Part shown: piece after piece, positions 4,033 through 6,267 of the stretch
Layout of the letters: every line of letters starts with the position of its first letter
Position numbering within the stretch: position 1 is the first letter of the stretch
DNA from: Streptosporangiaceae bacterium
GTDB taxonomy: Bacteria; Actinomycetota; Actinomycetes; Streptosporangiales; Streptosporangiaceae
Direction of reading: 5' to 3'
DNA: 6,267 bases
Assembly (NCBI GenBank): GCA_030040815.1
Contig: JASHSZ010000188.1
Coordinates: 1-6,267, forward strand
Position numbers and translations under genes: made by a program
The notes under the pieces: model-generated
What the model was told of the DNA's origin: nothing
The model's input: the letters and a program-made list of their open reading frames with translations, nothing else
The model's database searches: none

Positions 4033-6240
4033 ATGGCACCGAACGACAAGGCGGGTAGCGGCAAGGGCGTAGGCGGCGGCGACCGGGACAAGTCCCTGGA
4101 GATCGCGCTCGCGCAGATCGAGCGTCAGTTCGGCCGCGGCGCCATCATGCGACTCGGCGATGACACCCGCACTGCCGTCGAGATCATCCCGACGGGGGCC
4201 ATTTCCCTGGACGTAGCGCTGGGCATCGGCGGCTATCCCCGCGGCCGGATCGTCGAAATATACGGACCGGAGAGCAGCGGGAAGACCTCGCTTGCGCTGC
4301 ACGCCATAGCGAACGCACAAAAAGCGGGCGGGATTGCAGCGTTCATCGACGCCGAGCACGCACTCGACCCCGAGTACGCCAAGAAGCTTGGCGTCGACAT
4401 CGACGCACTGCTGGTATCGCAGCCGGACACCGGCGAGCAGGCGCTCGAGATCGCTGACATGCTGATCCGCTCCGGCGCCATCGACATCATCGTCATCGAC
4501 TCGGTCGCCGCCCTGGTACCGAAGGCCGAGATCGAGGGCGAGATGGGGGACAGCCACGTCGGCCTCCAGGCCCGCCTCATGTCCCAAGCGCTCCGCAAAA
4601 TCGCCGGCGCACTCAATCAGACAAAGACCACCGCAATCTTCATTAATCAGCTTAGAGAACGCATAGGGGTCATGTTCGGGTGTATGTCCTACGGCACCCG
4701 AATTACTCTTGCTGATGGCAGTCAGGAAAAGATTGGCAAAATTGTCAATCAGCGCAGGGACGTCGAAGTTCTGTCCTACGACCCTGAGACCTGCAAGATC
4801 GTGCCGCGCAAGATCGTCAACTGGTTCAACAACGGACCCGCGGGCCGCTTCCTGCAGTTCACTGTCGCCAAGTCAGGCGGCAATGGCCGGGCTCAGTTCT
4901 CGGCCACAGAGAATCACCTGATCCGGACTCCGGGCGGGTGGCGGCCAGCGGGTGAGCTGATCGTGGGAGATCGGCTCCTCGTCACCGAGCCGCAGCGCCT
5001 GAGCGATCAGCAGATGCAGGTGATCCTTGGCTCGCTAATGGGTGACGGCAACCTATCGCCGAACACGCGCGGCAAGTCCGGAACTCGTTTCCGGCTAGGG
5101 CATGGAGCTAAGCAGTCGGCGTACCTGGACTGGAAGGTGTCGCTGCTGGGCAACATCGGATGCTCTCGGACAGTGAATGCCAAGGGCAACGTGTTCGCGG
5201 ACTTCACTCCGCTGCCCGAACTCGCGGAGTTGTACGAAGTCGTCTACATCGGCGACGGTAAGAAGCACCTGACGTGGGACTACCTGAAGGCACTCACGCC
5301 GCTCGCACTGGCGATCTGGTACATGGACGACGGCTGCTTCACCCTGCGCTCCAAGGGCCTGCAGGAACGTACGCAAGGTGGCAGCGGTCGGATCGATTTC
5401 TGTGTGGAGGCAATGAGCCCAGGTTCACGCGATCGCCTGGCGCAACACCTGCGAGATTGTTACGGCTTTGACGTCAGGCTCACCAGTCGTGGTCGACTGG
5501 GGAAAGCGACGCTGATATTCACTACGTCGGCTTCAGAGAAGTTTCAGAAGCTCGTAGCGCCGTACGTGCACCCGTCGATGGAATACAAGCTGCTGCCCAG
5601 GTTCCGGCAGCGGTTCAGCGTCGAGCCGGAGTTCGTCGAGCCAGAGCTGAGGCTGCAGCCTGCGCAGATCCTGGACATCCACGTCAAGCCGCGCACACGC
5701 TCCATGAACAGGTTCGACATCGAAGTAGAAGGCGGCCACAACTACTTCGTAGATGGTGTCATGGTGCACAATAGCCCAGAGACGACGACTGGCGGAAAGG
5801 CGCTGAAATTCTATGCGTCTATTCGGCTAGATATCCGCCGGATCGAGACGCTGAAAGACGGAACCGACGCGGTCGGAAACAGAACGCGCGTTAAAGTGGT
5901 TAAGAATAAATGCAGTCCGCCATTCAAGACTGCGGAATTCGACATTCTCTATGGAATTGGAATTAGCCGCGAGGGCGGACTTATTGACCTCGGCGTGGAG
6001 CAGGGCATCGTCCGCAAGTCGGGCGCCTGGTACACCTATGACGGCGACCAGCTCGGCCAGGGCAAGGAGAACGCCAGGAACTTCCTGCGCGACAACCCTG
6101 ACCTCACCAACGAGATCGAGAAGAAGATCAAGGAGAAGCTGGGGGTGGGCGCCAGTCTCGACACCCAACCTGAGCAGACCGTCGGCCTGAGCCTCACTGA
6201 GAAGGGCATGGCCACGGTGCGCAGCCTGCGCCCCGAGTAG
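4033..6240 (+). CDS. recA: RecA recombinase precursor interrupted by an intein
   Basis: RecA forms ATP-dependent filaments on single-stranded DNA, drives homologous strand exchange, and stimulates LexA self-cleavage. The 735-aa precursor consists of N-extein residues 1-216, intein 217-580 and C-extein 581-735, giving a 371-aa mature RecA after splicing. Walker A is GPESSGKT at 78-85. The Walker B strand IDIIVIDS ends near D156-S157. [20 protein letters not shown] covers loop L1, and [14 protein letters not shown] followed by [14 protein letters not shown] covers the L2 region. Thus the intein splits the L2 loop and the unspliced protein should be inactive. The C-terminal domain is standard ([18 protein letters not shown]). 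ATG 4033 has AGGAG (4022-4026) 6 nt upstream. The N-terminus has a short Gly-rich extension, GSGKGVGGG, before the conserved [11 protein letters not shown]. Two DNA-damage promoters lie upstream. The downstream gene (usually recX) lies outside the window. Confidence 0.97.
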   Translation: MAPNDKAGSGKGVGGGDRDKSLEIALAQIERQFGRGAIMRLGDDTRTAVEIIPTGAISLDVALGIGGYPRGRIVEIYGPESSGKTSLALHAIANAQKAGGIAAFIDAEHALDPEYAKKLGVDIDALLVSQPDTGEQALEIADMLIRSGAIDIIVIDSVAALVPKAEIEGEMGDSHVGLQARLMSQALRKIAGALNQTKTTAIFINQLRERIGVMFGCMSYGTRITLADGSQEKIGKIVNQRRDVEVLSYDPETCKIVPRKIVNWFNNGPAGRFLQFTVAKSGGNGRAQFSATENHLIRTPGGWRPAGELIVGDRLLVTEPQRLSDQQMQVILGSLMGDGNLSPNTRGKSGTRFRLGHGAKQSAYLDWKVSLLGNIGCSRTVNAKGNVFADFTPLPELAELYEVVYIGDGKKHLTWDYLKALTPLALAIWYMDDGCFTLRSKGLQERTQGGSGRIDFCVEAMSPGSRDRLAQHLRDCYGFDVRLTSRGRLGKATLIFTTSASEKFQKLVAPYVHPSMEYKLLPRFRQRFSVEPEFVEPELRLQPAQILDIHVKPRTRSMNRFDIEVEGGHNYFVDGVMVHNSPETTTGGKALKFYASIRLDIRRIETLKDGTDAVGNRTRVKVVKNKCSPPFKTAEFDILYGIGISREGGLIDLGVEQGIVRKSGAWYTYDGDQLGQGKENARNFLRDNPDLTNEIEKKIKEKLGVGASLDTQPEQTVGLSLTEKGMATVRSLRPE
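4681..5772 (+). mobile_element. RecA intein with LAGLIDADG homing endonuclease (M. leprae-type site)
   Basis: A 364-codon in-frame element that excises itself by protein splicing and can spread by cutting intein-free recA alleles. Block A starts at Cys1 ([14 protein letters not shown]). Block B has the TxxH motif, T76-H79 in intein numbering ([13 protein letters not shown]). The C-terminal blocks are [21 protein letters not shown], ending in His-Asn, and the +1 extein residue is Ser (SPETT). All splicing residues are present. The endonuclease has two LAGLIDADG-type helices, [10 protein letters not shown] (acidic D122) and [11 protein letters not shown] (D216/D217), both intact. Length, insertion point (after GVMFG) and sequence (for example [31 protein letters not shown]) match the M. 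leprae RecA intein (PI-MleI type), not the M. tuberculosis one, which sits at KNK/C. The boundaries are exact by motif. Confidence 0.97.
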
Positions 6241-6267
6241 CCGAGCCTGGCGGCAACGGCGATGGCG

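Noticed and set aside
6262..6267. ATG GCG at the right edge as the start of recX
   Set aside because: recX often follows recA in actinomycetes, but only two codons are visible and no ribosome binding site precedes them.
1..6267. CRISPR arrays, tRNA or rRNA genes, insertion sequences with terminal repeats, toxin-antitoxin pairs
   Set aside because: I saw no regularly spaced repeats, cloverleaf or rRNA sequence, and no transposase. The zeta-like kinase lacks an adjacent antitoxin, so it was not called a toxin.

Overview
The window is high-GC DNA with strongly GC-biased third codon positions. GTG starts, a leaderless-type promoter, a DUF3046 gene, an actinobacterial LexA box, a mycobacterial-type RecA-NDp promoter and a ferredoxin-dependent sulfite/nitrite reductase all point to an actinomycete (Actinomycetota). 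The genus cannot be fixed from this sequence.

Left part (1-813), minus strand: the N-terminal 123 codons of a SirA/NirA-type reductase run off the left edge. About 100 bases upstream lies a 32-codon leader peptide with a strong ribosome binding site and two Cys codons. Its C-terminus resembles the short leader peptides found ahead of sulfur and cysteine genes in Streptomyces and relatives. A GC-rich hairpin sits between leader and reductase. A perfect 6-bp inverted repeat lies in the divergent promoter region.

Middle (814-3280): a SAM-dependent methyltransferase (+) carries three tandem 8-residue units. It is followed by a 64-aa DUF3046 protein and a P-loop kinase of the AAA_33/zeta-like group. 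A GNAT acetyltransferase on the minus strand has decayed: recognisable family segments are split over three frames and the N-terminus is missing. A small GntR-type DNA-binding protein follows at 3281-3568.

Right part (3569-6267): a 464-bp control region holds a perfect LexA/SOS box inside a probable promoter, and downstream a second promoter with the RecA-NDp layout. This is the dual arrangement known for Mycobacterium tuberculosis recA. The recA gene is complete and interrupted by a 364-aa intein at the site used in M. leprae (after ...GVMFG, before SPETT). The intein has all the splicing residues and a two-motif LAGLIDADG homing endonuclease. The second known mycobacterial recA insertion site is empty.

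The most unusual signal is codon composition. Third-position GC falls from about 92% to about 54% over the last 24 N-extein codons plus the first 30 intein codons. It is about 56% over the first 71 C-extein codons, then returns to about 93%. The early part of the intein after codon 30 looks host-like. The pattern suggests co-conversion tracts or a mosaic left by homing. I see no wholly unknown multi-gene system here; the intein with its flanks and the leader-controlled reductase deserve the closest look.
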